From contig NZ_JBBHLB010000004.1 in the NCBI RefSeq assembly GCF_037572415.1, positions 256,791-320,790 on the forward strand: a stretch of DNA of 64,000 nucleotides, written 5' to 3'. Shown here one piece after another: positions 56,575 through 64,000 of this stretch. The notes beneath the pieces were generated by a model that was not told where the DNA came from, searched no databases, and saw only the letters and a program-made list of their open reading frames with translations. The position numbers were made by a program, and so were the translations under genes. Each line of letters begins with the position of its first letter. The first letter of the stretch is position 1. The DNA comes from Flavonifractor porci. Its GTDB lineage: Bacteria; Bacillota; Clostridia; Oscillospirales; Oscillospiraceae.

Positions 56575-58821
56575 TTACTTGGCGTAATAATTGATCAAAC
56601 AGCCTGCCAGAACGATATCCCGCTCTTCGCGGGTCATGCCGGGCAGCTTCAGGGTGACGGTGTGCTCCGTGCCGTTCTGGATGAGGACGGCGGGGATCAC
56701 GTCGGCGCCGCTGTCCAGGGCGGTGCGGACGCCGGGGATGTACAGCTTATCGCCGGGCTGGATATTCCAGTCCTTTACCTCCTCGTTGATAAAGGGAAGC
56801 ATACCCCAGTTCACCACGTTGGAGCGATAGCGCTTGGTGGCGTACTCGGCGGCCAGGTTGGCAACACCGCCCAGCACACGCTGGCAGGAGGCGGCCTGCT
56901 CACGGGCGGAGCCGTCGCCGGGCTTGAGGGCCATGACCAGGGAACCCAGGCCGGTGTTGGCGGGATCGTGGCCCATCATGGCCTCCTGTACCTCGGGAGC
57001 ACCGGGATTGGTGCGGCGCAGGCGTTCCACCGCCAGCACCTCCTTGGCCCGGGGCACATACTGGGGGTCCTTCCGGCTCAGAGCAAACTCGGACAGCTTG
57101 ATGGGGTTGGAGCGGTAGGAGGAGGTCTCGCCGGAGGGGATCAGCTCGTCGGTGGTGGTGACGGGATCATAGATGGCGGAGCACACGGTGAGCAGCAGGT
57201 TGTCGGGCAGAGCCACCTGCTCCGGCCAGTCGGCGATGTTGGGGCCAAAGACCAGCTCCTGGTTGGGATCGGACTTGCCCACGCCGAAGTACACCCGGGC
57301 TTTGTAGGGGGTGTCGTCATAGGCGAAGGGTTCCACGGCAGGATCAACCGGGGCGTTGGGCAGCTCGTCGGCTCCGGTGAGTGCGCCGCCGTTGAGGGCG
57401 GTGGCGGCGATGGATCGGGCGTCCATCAGAGCCACATAGGACACCTGACCGTCGGAGGGCTTGGAGCCCTCCCGGTTGGGGAAGTTACGGGTGGAGTGGC
57501 GGATGGAGAAGGCCCCGTTGGCGGGCACGTCGCCGGCGCCAAAGCAGGGACCGCAGAAGCAGGAGCGGATGGAGGCGCCAGCCGCCATCAGGGAGGCGAT
57601 GTAGCCCCGGCGGGTCAGCTCCAGGTTGACGGGCTGGCTGGTGGGATAGACGGACAGCCAGAAGGCGTCGGAGCCAATGGCGTGGCCGTCCAGCACCTGG
57701 GCCGCCCGGACGATGTTCTGATAGGTGCCGCCGGAGCAGCCGGCGATGACGCCCTGGTCCACCATGAACTTGCCGTCCACGATCTTGTCCAGCAGGGAGG
57801 CGGGCTTGCTCTTCAGCTTCAGCTGGTGCATGGTGTCCTCGTCCACCTGGTGGAGGAGGTCGGCCATATTCTCCTTGAACTCCTGAATGGTGTAGGCGTT
57901 GGAGGGATGGAAGGGCAGAGCGATCATGGGACGGATCTTGTCCAGCTCCACATGAATGACGCCGTCATAGTAGGCGCCGTCGGCGGGAGCCTGGGGCTTG
58001 AACTCGCCGCCGCGGCCCAGCACCGCCAGGTGATCCTTCAGAGTGTCGTCGGCCACCCACACGGAGGACAGACAGGTGGTCTCGGTGGTCATGACGTCGA
58101 TGCCGGAGCGGTAGTCCATGGACAGGCTCTGCACGCCGGGACCGAAGAACTCCATGACGGCGTTCTTGACGGTGCCGTCCTTGAAGGTGGAGCGGATGAG
58201 CTCCAGAGCCACGTCCTGGGGACCCACGCCGGGAATGGGGGCGCCGGTGAGGTAGATGGCAATGACCCTGGGATAGCTGATGTTGTAGGTCTTTTCCAGC
58301 AGCTGCCGGGCCAGCTCGGGACCGCCCTCACCGATGGCCATGCTGCCGTAGGCGCCGTAGCGGGTGTGGGAGTCGGAGCCCAGGAGCATCTTGCCGGGGG
58401 CGGCGTACCGCTCTCTCATATAGGAGTGGATGACGCTCTGGTGGGCGGGGACAAACTCACCGCCGTACTTTTTGGCGGCGGACAGGCCGAACACATGGTC
58501 GTCCTCGTTGATGGTGCCGCCCACGGCGCACAGGGAATTGTGGCAGTTGGTGAGCACATAGGGGAGCGGGAACTCCTTCATGCCGGAGGCCCGGGCAGTC
58601 TGGATGATGCCAACGTAGGTGATGTCATGGGAGGCCATGGCGTCAAACTTGATGGCCAGACTGTCCATAGAATCGCTGGTGTTGTGGGCCTTCAGAATGG
58701 AATAGGCCATGGTGCCCTTCTTTGCCTCCTCGGGAGCGGGCAGGCCGGCGGCGGGGCCGTCCTGGACAGGCACAAAGGCGTTGTTTTTATAATAGACGCC
58801 CTGACGGGTGATGTTCAGCAT
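56575..58821 (-). CDS. Aconitase-family hydratase
   Basis: A 748-residue protein of the aconitase superfamily. It carries the Fe-S ligands in SCFCGPCFGAGD and GCSGGTYQN, the substrate loops GSDSHTRYGAYGSMAIGEGG and RHSTRNFPNREGS, and a C-terminal swivel domain with VVNWGMLPFINEE. Proteins of this branch in Clostridia are annotated as hydratase or aconitate hydratase; which isomer it uses (citrate, homoaconitate or another) is not certain. No other citrate-cycle gene is in the window. The gene is intact; its 3' end is duplicated downstream. Confidence 0.9.
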   Translation of the reverse strand: MLNITRQGVYYKNNAFVPVQDGPAAGLPAPEEAKKGTMAYSILKAHNTSDSMDSLAIKFDAMASHDITYVGIIQTARASGMKEFPLPYVLTNCHNSLCAVGGTINEDDHVFGLSAAKKYGGEFVPAHQSVIHSYMRERYAAPGKMLLGSDSHTRYGAYGSMAIGEGGPELARQLLEKTYNISYPRVIAIYLTGAPIPGVGPQDVALELIRSTFKDGTVKNAVMEFFGPGVQSLSMDYRSGIDVMTTETTCLSSVWVADDTLKDHLAVLGRGGEFKPQAPADGAYYDGVIHVELDKIRPMIALPFHPSNAYTIQEFKENMADLLHQVDEDTMHQLKLKSKPASLLDKIVDGKFMVDQGVIAGCSGGTYQNIVRAAQVLDGHAIGSDAFWLSVYPTSQPVNLELTRRGYIASLMAAGASIRSCFCGPCFGAGDVPANGAFSIRHSTRNFPNREGSKPSDGQVSYVALMDARSIAATALNGGALTGADELPNAPVDPAVEPFAYDDTPYKARVYFGVGKSDPNQELVFGPNIADWPEQVALPDNLLLTVCSAIYDPVTTTDELIPSGETSSYRSNPIKLSEFALSRKDPQYVPRAKEVLAVERLRRTNPGAPEVQEAMMGHDPANTGLGSLVMALKPGDGSAREQAASCQRVLGGVANLAAEYATKRYRSNVVNWGMLPFINEEVKDWNIQPGDKLYIPGVRTALDSGADVIPAVLIQNGTEHTVTLKLPGMTREERDIVLAGCLINYYAK

Positions 58822-58945
58822 AGTATTCCCTCCGATGCTCTTGAATTATCTTTCATCATACCAACTTTTTCTTGCAAGTGCAAGAGCTTTATCCGTCATT
58901 TTGTGGAGGGCGAAATTTATGTCAACTTTTTCTGGCGGTGTTTTC

Positions 58946-58975
58946 TTGACGGCTATATGGGAAATAGGATAAAAT
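58946..58975 (+). promoter_or_regulatory. Promoter of the amidase gene
   Basis: TTGACG, 18-base spacer, TAAAAT. Confidence 0.65.
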
Positions 58976-59012
58976 ATGTCGAAGATATCCCAGTTCTGGC
59001 AAGGAGCATACC

Positions 59013-60518
59013 ATGAAGAAACGTATTTTTACGCTGTTTTTGCTGCTGACGGTGGCAGTGGGGCTGCTGCCGGCCGCTATGGCGGCGGGGACGGAGCAAA
59101 TCACCGTCCGGTTTTATGATGAGGTGAGCCAGCGCTACAGTGAACCCACGGTAACCGATCGTGTCAATCTGACTCTGGATGGGGAAGCGTTAATACCGGA
59201 GGATGTGCCGGCGCTGGCGTATTATCCGGAGGGGAGCACCAACGGTCGTACCTTGGTGCCTGTCCGGCTTATCTCCGAGGCCCTGGACGCTGCCGTGACC
59301 TGGGTACCCGAAACCCGGCAGATCATCATCCTGCGGGAGGAGAACACCATTGTACTGACGGCAGGCAGCGCCACGGCCCTGGTGGACGGCCAGGCGGTGG
59401 AGCTGCCCGACGGAGTGCCTGCCGGCGGCGTTATGTGGGATGGTAAGGAGAGTACCATGGTACCCCTCCGCTTTGTGTCCGAGCAGCTGGGGGCCGGCGT
59501 AGAATGGGTGGGGGAGACGGCTACAGTAGCCATTACCTCTCCGGAGGAGCCTCAGCAGCCTGACCCCACCCAGCCCCAGGAGGCAGATCTGGGATGGATC
59601 ACCGAATTGTCCTTTGATGAGGAGAAGCAGACCCTTACCATCACCGCCGACCATGCGCCCAAGTACCGCATTGTGGACCTGGGGGACCGGGTGGCCATAG
59701 ACTTGCTGGGGGCGGTGTACGCACCGGCGGTGGGGAAGGAACTGACCCTTCAGGTGGAGAGCGACGCCATTGAGAAGATTCGCTGCTCCCAGCACGGGGA
59801 TAATCTGGGTTACGGGTATCCCCACACCTTGCGGGTGGTGCTGGATCTGGCCTCCGGCGTCAGCTATGCCCAGCATCTGTCTGTGTCTGCCGGTGAGAAT
59901 CAGGTGCGGGTCAGCGTTACCGATGTGCCGGAGCAGCCGGAGGTACCGCCTCTGGACCCGAGCAAGATCACCATTGCCATCGACCCCGGCCACGGCGGCA
60001 ATCAGCCGGGCGCGGTCTACCCCGATGAAAACGGAAATGATGTAAAGGAAAAGGAGCTGACCCTGCCCATGTCCCTGATGCTGGCGGAGATCCTGGAGGA
60101 ACGGGGGTATAACGTGGTGCTTACCCGGACCGGGGACGACTCAGTGAGCCTGGCCGACCGGGCTAAAATGGCCAATGCCGCCCAGGCGGAGGTCTTTGTC
60201 AGCATCCACTGCAACGCCCTGGACCGGACGGATTATGAGGGGATCTTTACCTATTATTTTCCCAAGAGCACCCGGGGCGAGGCCTTGGCCAAGCAGGTGC
60301 AGGCCGGGGTGGTAGCCGCCACCGGCGGCATCGGGCGGGGCACCCCCTCCGCCAATTTCCAGGTGCTGCGGGAGACCACCATGCCGGCCGTGTTGGTGGA
60401 AACCGGATTCATGACCCACCCGGGAGAACTGGCCCGGCTGTGTGATCCTGATTACCAGCAAAAGATCGCTCAGGGCATTGCCGACGGTGTGGAGGCCTAT
60501 CTGAAGGCCGGGACATAA
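59013..60518 (+). CDS. Secreted N-acetylmuramoyl-L-alanine amidase with stalk and AMIN domains
   Basis: A 501-residue secreted cell-wall hydrolase. Signal peptide residues 1-25 (KKRIFTLFLLLTVAVGLLPA). Residues about 25-175 are a copper-amine-oxidase-N-type stalk (LVPVRLISEALDAAVTWV and MVPLRFVSEQLGAGVEWV, two repeats). Residues about 195-305 look like an AMIN domain that holds the enzyme to the envelope. Residues about 315-500 are Amidase_3 with zinc ligands in AIDPGHGGNQPGA, a catalytic Glu after KEKELTL, SIHCNA and ETGFMTHPGE. It cuts stem peptides from glycan. It is monocistronic. Confidence 0.94.
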   Translation: MKKRIFTLFLLLTVAVGLLPAAMAAGTEQITVRFYDEVSQRYSEPTVTDRVNLTLDGEALIPEDVPALAYYPEGSTNGRTLVPVRLISEALDAAVTWVPETRQIIILREENTIVLTAGSATALVDGQAVELPDGVPAGGVMWDGKESTMVPLRFVSEQLGAGVEWVGETATVAITSPEEPQQPDPTQPQEADLGWITELSFDEEKQTLTITADHAPKYRIVDLGDRVAIDLLGAVYAPAVGKELTLQVESDAIEKIRCSQHGDNLGYGYPHTLRVVLDLASGVSYAQHLSVSAGENQVRVSVTDVPEQPEVPPLDPSKITIAIDPGHGGNQPGAVYPDENGNDVKEKELTLPMSLMLAEILEERGYNVVLTRTGDDSVSLADRAKMANAAQAEVFVSIHCNALDRTDYEGIFTYYFPKSTRGEALAKQVQAGVVAATGGIGRGTPSANFQVLRETTMPAVLVETGFMTHPGELARLCDPDYQQKIAQGIADGVEAYLKAGT

Positions 60519-60522
60519 CAAC

Positions 60523-60565
60523 AAAGCCGAGCCCCATCCGAAAAACCGGAGGGGGCTCGGCTTTA
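60523..60565 (+). terminator. Terminator after the amidase gene
   Basis: AAAGCCGAGCCCC/GGGGCTCGGCTTT with an inner short stem. Confidence 0.9.
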
Positions 60566-60593
60566 TTGATGGAAAGGGAGCTGCTGACGGTGC

Positions 60594-61292
60594 TTACTGT
60601 ACGGAACCGTCGGGAGCCACCACGGCCACCCGCATGGGAAGGTCCTTCCCGCTGGCAGCCACGGCGTTCTGGACCGCCCGCTGAATGCCGCCGCAGCAGG
60701 GCACCGTCATGCGAACTACAGTGACGCTCTTTACATCGTTGCCTGCCAGGATGGCGGTCAGTTTTTCAGTGTAATCCCCTTCGTCCAGCTTGGGACAGCC
60801 GATGAGGGTTACTCTGCCACGGATAAAATCCTGATGGAAGTTGCCGTAGGCGTAGGCGGTGCAGTCGGCGGCAATGAGCAGATGGCAGCCGTCGAAGTAG
60901 GGGGCGTTGACAGGAGCCAGCTTGATCTGCACCGGCCACTGACGCAGCTGGCTGGGCGCCGGCCCAGTGCAGGGGGAGGGGGCAGCCTCACGGTGGATGG
61001 TCCGGCTCATGCTGCCGGGGCATCCGCAGGGCAGGGGAGCGGCGGCTGTCTCCTTGGCAGCTTTGGCCGCTAGCACAGCGGCGTGGTCGTAGGCGGGAGC
61101 CTCCCGCTCCTCGAAAGTGATGGCTCCGGTGGGGCAGGCGGGCAGACAGTCCCCCAGCCCGTCACAGTAGTCCTCCCGGGTCAGTTTGGCCTTGCCGTTC
61201 ACCATCTCAATAGCGCCCTCGTGGCAGGCGGCGGCACACAGGCCGCAGCCGTTGCACAGTGCTTCATCAATTTTTATGATCTTGCGTTTCAT
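60594..61292 (-). CDS. Ferredoxin-type 4Fe-4S protein with Cys-rich C-terminal domain
   Basis: A 232-residue protein. The N-terminal 60 residues hold two [4Fe-4S] motifs, CNGCGLCAAAC and CDGLGDCLPAC (the second has a wider first spacing, CxxxxxC), then a linker with CGCPG. The C-terminal half (LIAADCTAYAYGNFHQDFIRG, LIGCPKLDEGDYTEKL, MTVPCCGGIQRAV) keeps several Cys and is shared with small iron-sulfur proteins of anaerobes near Hcp or reductases. Function unknown; electron transfer is likely. Start has GGAGGC upstream. Confidence 0.85.
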   Translation of the reverse strand: MKRKIIKIDEALCNGCGLCAAACHEGAIEMVNGKAKLTREDYCDGLGDCLPACPTGAITFEEREAPAYDHAAVLAAKAAKETAAAPLPCGCPGSMSRTIHREAAPSPCTGPAPSQLRQWPVQIKLAPVNAPYFDGCHLLIAADCTAYAYGNFHQDFIRGRVTLIGCPKLDEGDYTEKLTAILAGNDVKSVTVVRMTVPCCGGIQRAVQNAVAASGKDLPMRVAVVAPDGSVQ

Positions 61293-61376
61293 GGATCAAC
61301 GCCTCCTTGTGATTGTATGAGACAAGCATACCAGAGTCGGAGGGTATGGTATGTTGCAGCAGCAACACAAATAGTA

Positions 61377-61413
61377 AAAAAGATGTCTGCGCATAGCGCA
61401 GACATCTTTTTCT
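61377..61413. terminator. Bidirectional terminator downstream of ireB
   Basis: AAAAAGATGTCTGCGC/GCGCAGACATCTTTTT. It separates ireB from the ferredoxin gene. Confidence 0.88.
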
Positions 61414-61425
61414 CGCAATCAGACA

Positions 61426-61674
61426 TCAATCCCTGAGATACTGCTTGACCAACTCCTGCAACAACTCGTCCCGGTCCAGTTTGCGGATAAGGGCCCGGGC
61501 GTTGTTGTAGTTGGTGATATAGGTCGGGTCCTCCGAGAGGATGTACCCCACGATCTGATTGATGGGGTTATATCCCTTCTCCTGAAGGGAGTTGTATACG
61601 GAGGTCAGCACCTCTTTGATCTCAGGATCTTTTTCATAGCGGATGCTGAATTTGCGAGTGTAATCGGTCTCCAT
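61426..61674 (-). CDS. ireB: IreB-family regulatory phosphoprotein
   Basis: An 82-residue protein of the IreB (UPF0297/DUF965) family, complete: TRKFSIRYEKDPEIKEVL, then LQEKGYNPINQIVGYILSEDP and ARALIRKLDRDELLQELV. In Enterococcus IreB is a target of the PASTA kinase IreK and tunes antimicrobial tolerance. The Firmicute order is usually ireB-ruvX; here ireB ends at a terminator and ruvX is absent, so the usual operon is broken. AGGAGG is before the start. Confidence 0.95.
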   Translation of the reverse strand: METDYTRKFSIRYEKDPEIKEVLTSVYNSLQEKGYNPINQIVGYILSEDPTYITNYNNARALIRKLDRDELLQELVKQYLRD

Positions 61675-61794
61675 ACCTGTCGCACCTCCTGGTTCAATCT
61701 GCTTTCCATTGTAGCTGAAAATACCCGCGCTGTAAAGGGGGCGGGTGAAAATTTATCAATCTTTAAGATGTTGGAAAGAAAAATAACCCGGGAA

Positions 61795-61824
61795 TGCAAC
61801 CGTTGGGCAGATGCTGTGGTATTA
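61795..61824 (+). promoter_or_regulatory. Possible ECF-type promoter of sigma-serpin operon
   Basis: TGCAACC (61795-61801), 17 bases, GTATTA (61819-61824). It resembles the TGAAACC..ATATTA arrangement before the sigma gene at 36848 and may be autoregulatory. A sigma-A -10 (TATTAT) overlaps. Confidence 0.4.
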
Positions 61825-61915
61825 TGGATACCAGGGGCCTGGCGGGACCTTCGCTTATGGGCATGAGCGCGGGTGAAACCGGCGGTTCCCGGATGCCCAC
61901 AAGGGAGGGAAAGCC

Positions 61916-62383
61916 ATGACAGATGAGAGGACTGCCCGGACGCAGATCGCCCGCTGGGGGGATATGGTGTGGCGGCTGGCCCTGGCCCGTACCCGCCATA
62001 TCCAGGACAGTGAGGATGTGTTTCAGGAGGTGTTTGCCCGCTTTTTTCGCCACGAGGAGGAGCTGTACAGCGATGAACACCGGAAGGCCTGGCTCATTCG
62101 CTGTACCCTGAACTGCACCAATACCCTGTTGTCCGCCCGCTGGCGGACCCACCTGCCTCTGGAGGAGGCGGTAACTCAAGCCATGGAGCCCCAGGACCGG
62201 CAGGTCTATGAGGCGGTGCTGGCCCTGCCAAAAAAATACCGGACTGTAATCCACCTGCACTATTATGAAGGCTATTCGGTGGATGAGATCGCCGCCCTCA
62301 CCGGAGCAAGGGCGGGTACAGTGAAAAGCTGGCTGTCCCGGGGGCGGGACAGGCTGGCGCAGGCACTGAAAGGAGACGAATGA
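61916..62383 (+). CDS. ECF-type RNA polymerase sigma factor
   Basis: A 155-residue ECF sigma. Region 2: MVWRLALARTRHIQDSEDVFQEVFARFF and KAWLIRCTLNCTN; region 4: HLHYYEGYSVDEIAALTGARAGTVKSWLSRGRDRL. GGGAGGGAAAG lies before the ATG. Its stop overlaps the start of the serpin gene in ATGA, so the serpin takes the place an anti-sigma factor has in the other two pairs of the window. Confidence 0.92.
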   Translation: MTDERTARTQIARWGDMVWRLALARTRHIQDSEDVFQEVFARFFRHEEELYSDEHRKAWLIRCTLNCTNTLLSARWRTHLPLEEAVTQAMEPQDRQVYEAVLALPKKYRTVIHLHYYEGYSVDEIAALTGARAGTVKSWLSRGRDRLAQALKGDE

Positions 62384-63861
62384 CCATGATGGATGAATAT
62401 AAACGGGCCAACGATGTCCTCCATCCCACCCGTTCCGCAGTAGAGCGGGCGGTGAAGGGGGAGGCTTCCAATCGGAAAAGAAAGCCTCTGAAAGCACTGG
62501 TACCGGCGGGTGTGGCGGCTGCGGCAGCCGCGGCCCTGCTCATCACCGGTATTCCCGGCCTGGGCGGCGGGACCGGCGGCGGACCGTTGACTGGCAGCGC
62601 CTATGCCATTGCTCTCCCCGAGTATCCAGACCTGCCCAAGCACCCCACCGAACCACTGGGGGGCAGCGAAGCGGAGTGGGAGCGGTTCAATGAGGAACTG
62701 GATGTATATCTGGACGCCTGGGAGACCTACCGGGATGAGACCGCCAGCCTGCGTGACACTCCTGAGCTGACTGCCGCCCTGAAAGATTATACTGGCACCA
62801 GCGCGGCCCTGGCTTTGGCGGGGGAGGGCAACCGTGTTTATTCTCCCGTATCCCTGTGGTTTGCCCTGGCCATGCTGGCCGAAACCACCGGCGGGGAGAC
62901 CAGACAGCAGGTGCTGGACGCCCTGGGCGCTTCCGACGTGGAGCAGCTGCGGGAATGGGCCGACATTCTGTGGCACGCCCTCTACCTGGACGACGGTACC
63001 GCTGCCACCCTGCTGGGTACCTCCATCTGGCTCAATGAGAATGTAAGCTTTCACCAGGATACCCTGGAGACACTGGCGGAGCACTACTACACCGGCTCTT
63101 TTCAGGTTCCTATGGGTACTGATGAGGCGGACCAGGCCATCAATGAGTGGGTATCAGAGCAGACAAAAGGCCTTATCGGCTCTGACGGCAAGGTACTGAC
63201 CACCAAGGCCAATACCCTGGCGGTGCTGGCCTCCACCCTGTACTTCCAGGCCCGGTGGAGCGACGAGTTTGATCCCAGTCTCACGGAGGAGGACGTGTTC
63301 ACCGCCGCCAACGGCGCTGAGACCCGGGTAGACTTCATGCACAAGACCCAGACCGCCGGCTTTCTCCGGCAGAATGGCTATCAGGCGGCCTCTTTGGATA
63401 CCAGCAACGGTACGATGACCTTCGTGCTTCCTGATGAGGGCGTGAGTCCAGCCGATCTGCTGGCGGACCCGGACTTTTTGCAGGAACTCATCCAGTCTGA
63501 AAACCAGATCTATGGCGAGGTCCAGTGGTCGGTGCCCAAGTTTGACATCAGCTCGGACCTGGATCTGACCTCCGCCCTGACAGGTATGGGGATCACCGAT
63601 GTGCTTGACCCGGAAACCGCTGACTTTACCCTCCTCACCGATACCGATCCGGTGTGGCTGGATCAGGCCAGACAGATCGCCCGGGTAAAGGTGGATGAGC
63701 AGGGAGTGGAGGCCGCCGCCGTCACCCTGATGGCAGATGCGGGAGCGGCTGCTCCCCCTGAGGACCCGAAGATCTGCATCATGGATCTGGACCGGCCCTT
63801 CCTTTTCGTGATTCGGGACGGCGCCACCGTCCTCTTTGTGGGTGTGGTGGAGCAGGTATAA
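62380..63861 (+). CDS. Membrane-anchored serpin, coupled to ECF sigma factor
   Basis: A 493-residue protein. Residues 1-38 are a charged, probably cytoplasmic segment (DEYKRANDVLHPTRSAVERA), 39-58 one Ala-rich membrane helix, then a linker and, from about residue 120, a full serpin domain: YSPVSLWFALAMLAETTGGET, NTLAVLASTLYFQARW, the inhibitory hinge KVDEQGVEAAAVTLM at about 437-451, and RPFLFVIRDGATVLFVGVV at the end. The hinge residues (Glu-x-Gly-x-Glu-Ala-Ala-Ala) are those of an inhibitor that inserts its loop. By spacing, the cleavage bond lies in an Ala-rich loop. Serpins trap serine proteases; here it would act on the outside of the membrane. AAAGGAG precedes the ATG. Confidence 0.93.
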   Translation: MTMMDEYKRANDVLHPTRSAVERAVKGEASNRKRKPLKALVPAGVAAAAAAALLITGIPGLGGGTGGGPLTGSAYAIALPEYPDLPKHPTEPLGGSEAEWERFNEELDVYLDAWETYRDETASLRDTPELTAALKDYTGTSAALALAGEGNRVYSPVSLWFALAMLAETTGGETRQQVLDALGASDVEQLREWADILWHALYLDDGTAATLLGTSIWLNENVSFHQDTLETLAEHYYTGSFQVPMGTDEADQAINEWVSEQTKGLIGSDGKVLTTKANTLAVLASTLYFQARWSDEFDPSLTEEDVFTAANGAETRVDFMHKTQTAGFLRQNGYQAASLDTSNGTMTFVLPDEGVSPADLLADPDFLQELIQSENQIYGEVQWSVPKFDISSDLDLTSALTGMGITDVLDPETADFTLLTDTDPVWLDQARQIARVKVDEQGVEAAAVTLMADAGAAAPPEDPKICIMDLDRPFLFVIRDGATVLFVGVVEQV

Positions 63862-63929
63862 GCACAGCCCCCGCGGCATCTTGAACCGCTACCCGTCAAG
63901 AGGACAGTGAAAAAGTATAAAAATTCCCC

Positions 63930-63961
63930 GGCCAGCAGTTCATTTCTGCTGGCCACTTTTT
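63930..63961 (+). terminator. Terminator after the serpin gene
   Basis: GGCCAGCAG/CTGCTGGCC followed by ACTTTTT. The last 38 bases of the window hold nothing I can name. Confidence 0.85.
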
Positions 63962-64000
63962 ATGCGGCGAGGCACAACTTATGCTTTTCCAATGGCGTCA

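Noticed and set aside
56662..59016. A 784-codon plus-strand frame opposite the hydratase
   Set aside because: Antisense shadow with low-complexity Gly/Val/His composition.

Overview
This window reads as chromosomal DNA of a GC-rich (roughly 55-60% by eye) Gram-positive anaerobe of the class Clostridia, most likely family Oscillospiraceae (Flavonifractor/Lawsonibacter-like). The family placement is inferred from gene content: HPr kinase with a Ser-46-type HPr, IreB, a dnaG-rpoD pair, hybrid cluster protein with a Crp/Fnr regulator, DUF4179-type partners of ECF sigma factors, CsaB and an archaeal-type PurO. Almost everything is ordinary, densely packed core genome. The only mobile DNA I see is one decayed IS3-family element and a set of short palindromic intergenic elements.

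Layout. 0-5 kb: 3' end of hprK, an MBOAT/SGNH O-acylation pair, and a first ECF sigma/DUF4179 pair. 5-7 kb: rpsB-tsf and a possible small RNA. 7-12.7 kb: GNAT, a Crp/Fnr regulator divergent from hcp with a perfect palindromic operator, TspO, two flavodoxin-fold reductases, an HD hydrolase and a small protein. 12.7-15.3 kb: a DnaA-box cluster, a DUF362 ferredoxin and deoC, whose 3' end is duplicated around a palindromic element. 15.3-21 kb: the fructose PTS operon fruR-fruK-fruA-ptsH-ptsI. 21-28.5 kb: a second Crp/Fnr protein, rpoD-dnaG, dgt, a phosphatase and a glycosyltransferase. 28.5-36.9 kb: a GT4-CsaB fusion, DUF4330, PAP2, GNAT, a CofE-like ligase, LysR, a 47-residue orphan peptide and a second sigma/membrane-partner pair. 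37-42.5 kb: tRNA-Gly, TetR, purA, yerC, a methyltransferase, hslO and a five-tRNA operon. 42.5-45 kb: GNAT and cardiolipin synthase. 45-53.2 kb: the purine operon purE-C-F-M-N-(small membrane protein)-purO-like-AICARFT-purD behind a leader ORF plus terminator. 53.2-54.2 kb: the IS remnant, sitting in the purD terminator. 54.2-64 kb: glgX, an aconitase-family hydratase (also with a duplicated 3' end), a cell-wall amidase, a ferredoxin, ireB and an ECF sigma factor coupled to a membrane-anchored serpin.

How the genes work together. HprK and the Ser-46-type HPr point to carbon-catabolite control of the fru/pts operon. purA and the purE-D operon supply AMP/IMP; the IMP end of the pathway is split into an archaeal-type cyclohydrolase and a stand-alone transformylase, and the PurF homologue has lost its glutaminase nucleophile. 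Envelope genes (MBOAT/SGNH, GT4-CsaB, PAP2, amidase, cls) and three ECF sigma/membrane-partner pairs suggest much attention to the cell surface.

The observations I rate highest are the ECF sigma-serpin operon, the palindromic elements that accompany 3'-end duplication of two unrelated genes, the PurF lacking its catalytic Cys next to split PurH activities, and the Hcp regulator/operator geometry. All of these are read by eye; no alignments or searches were run.
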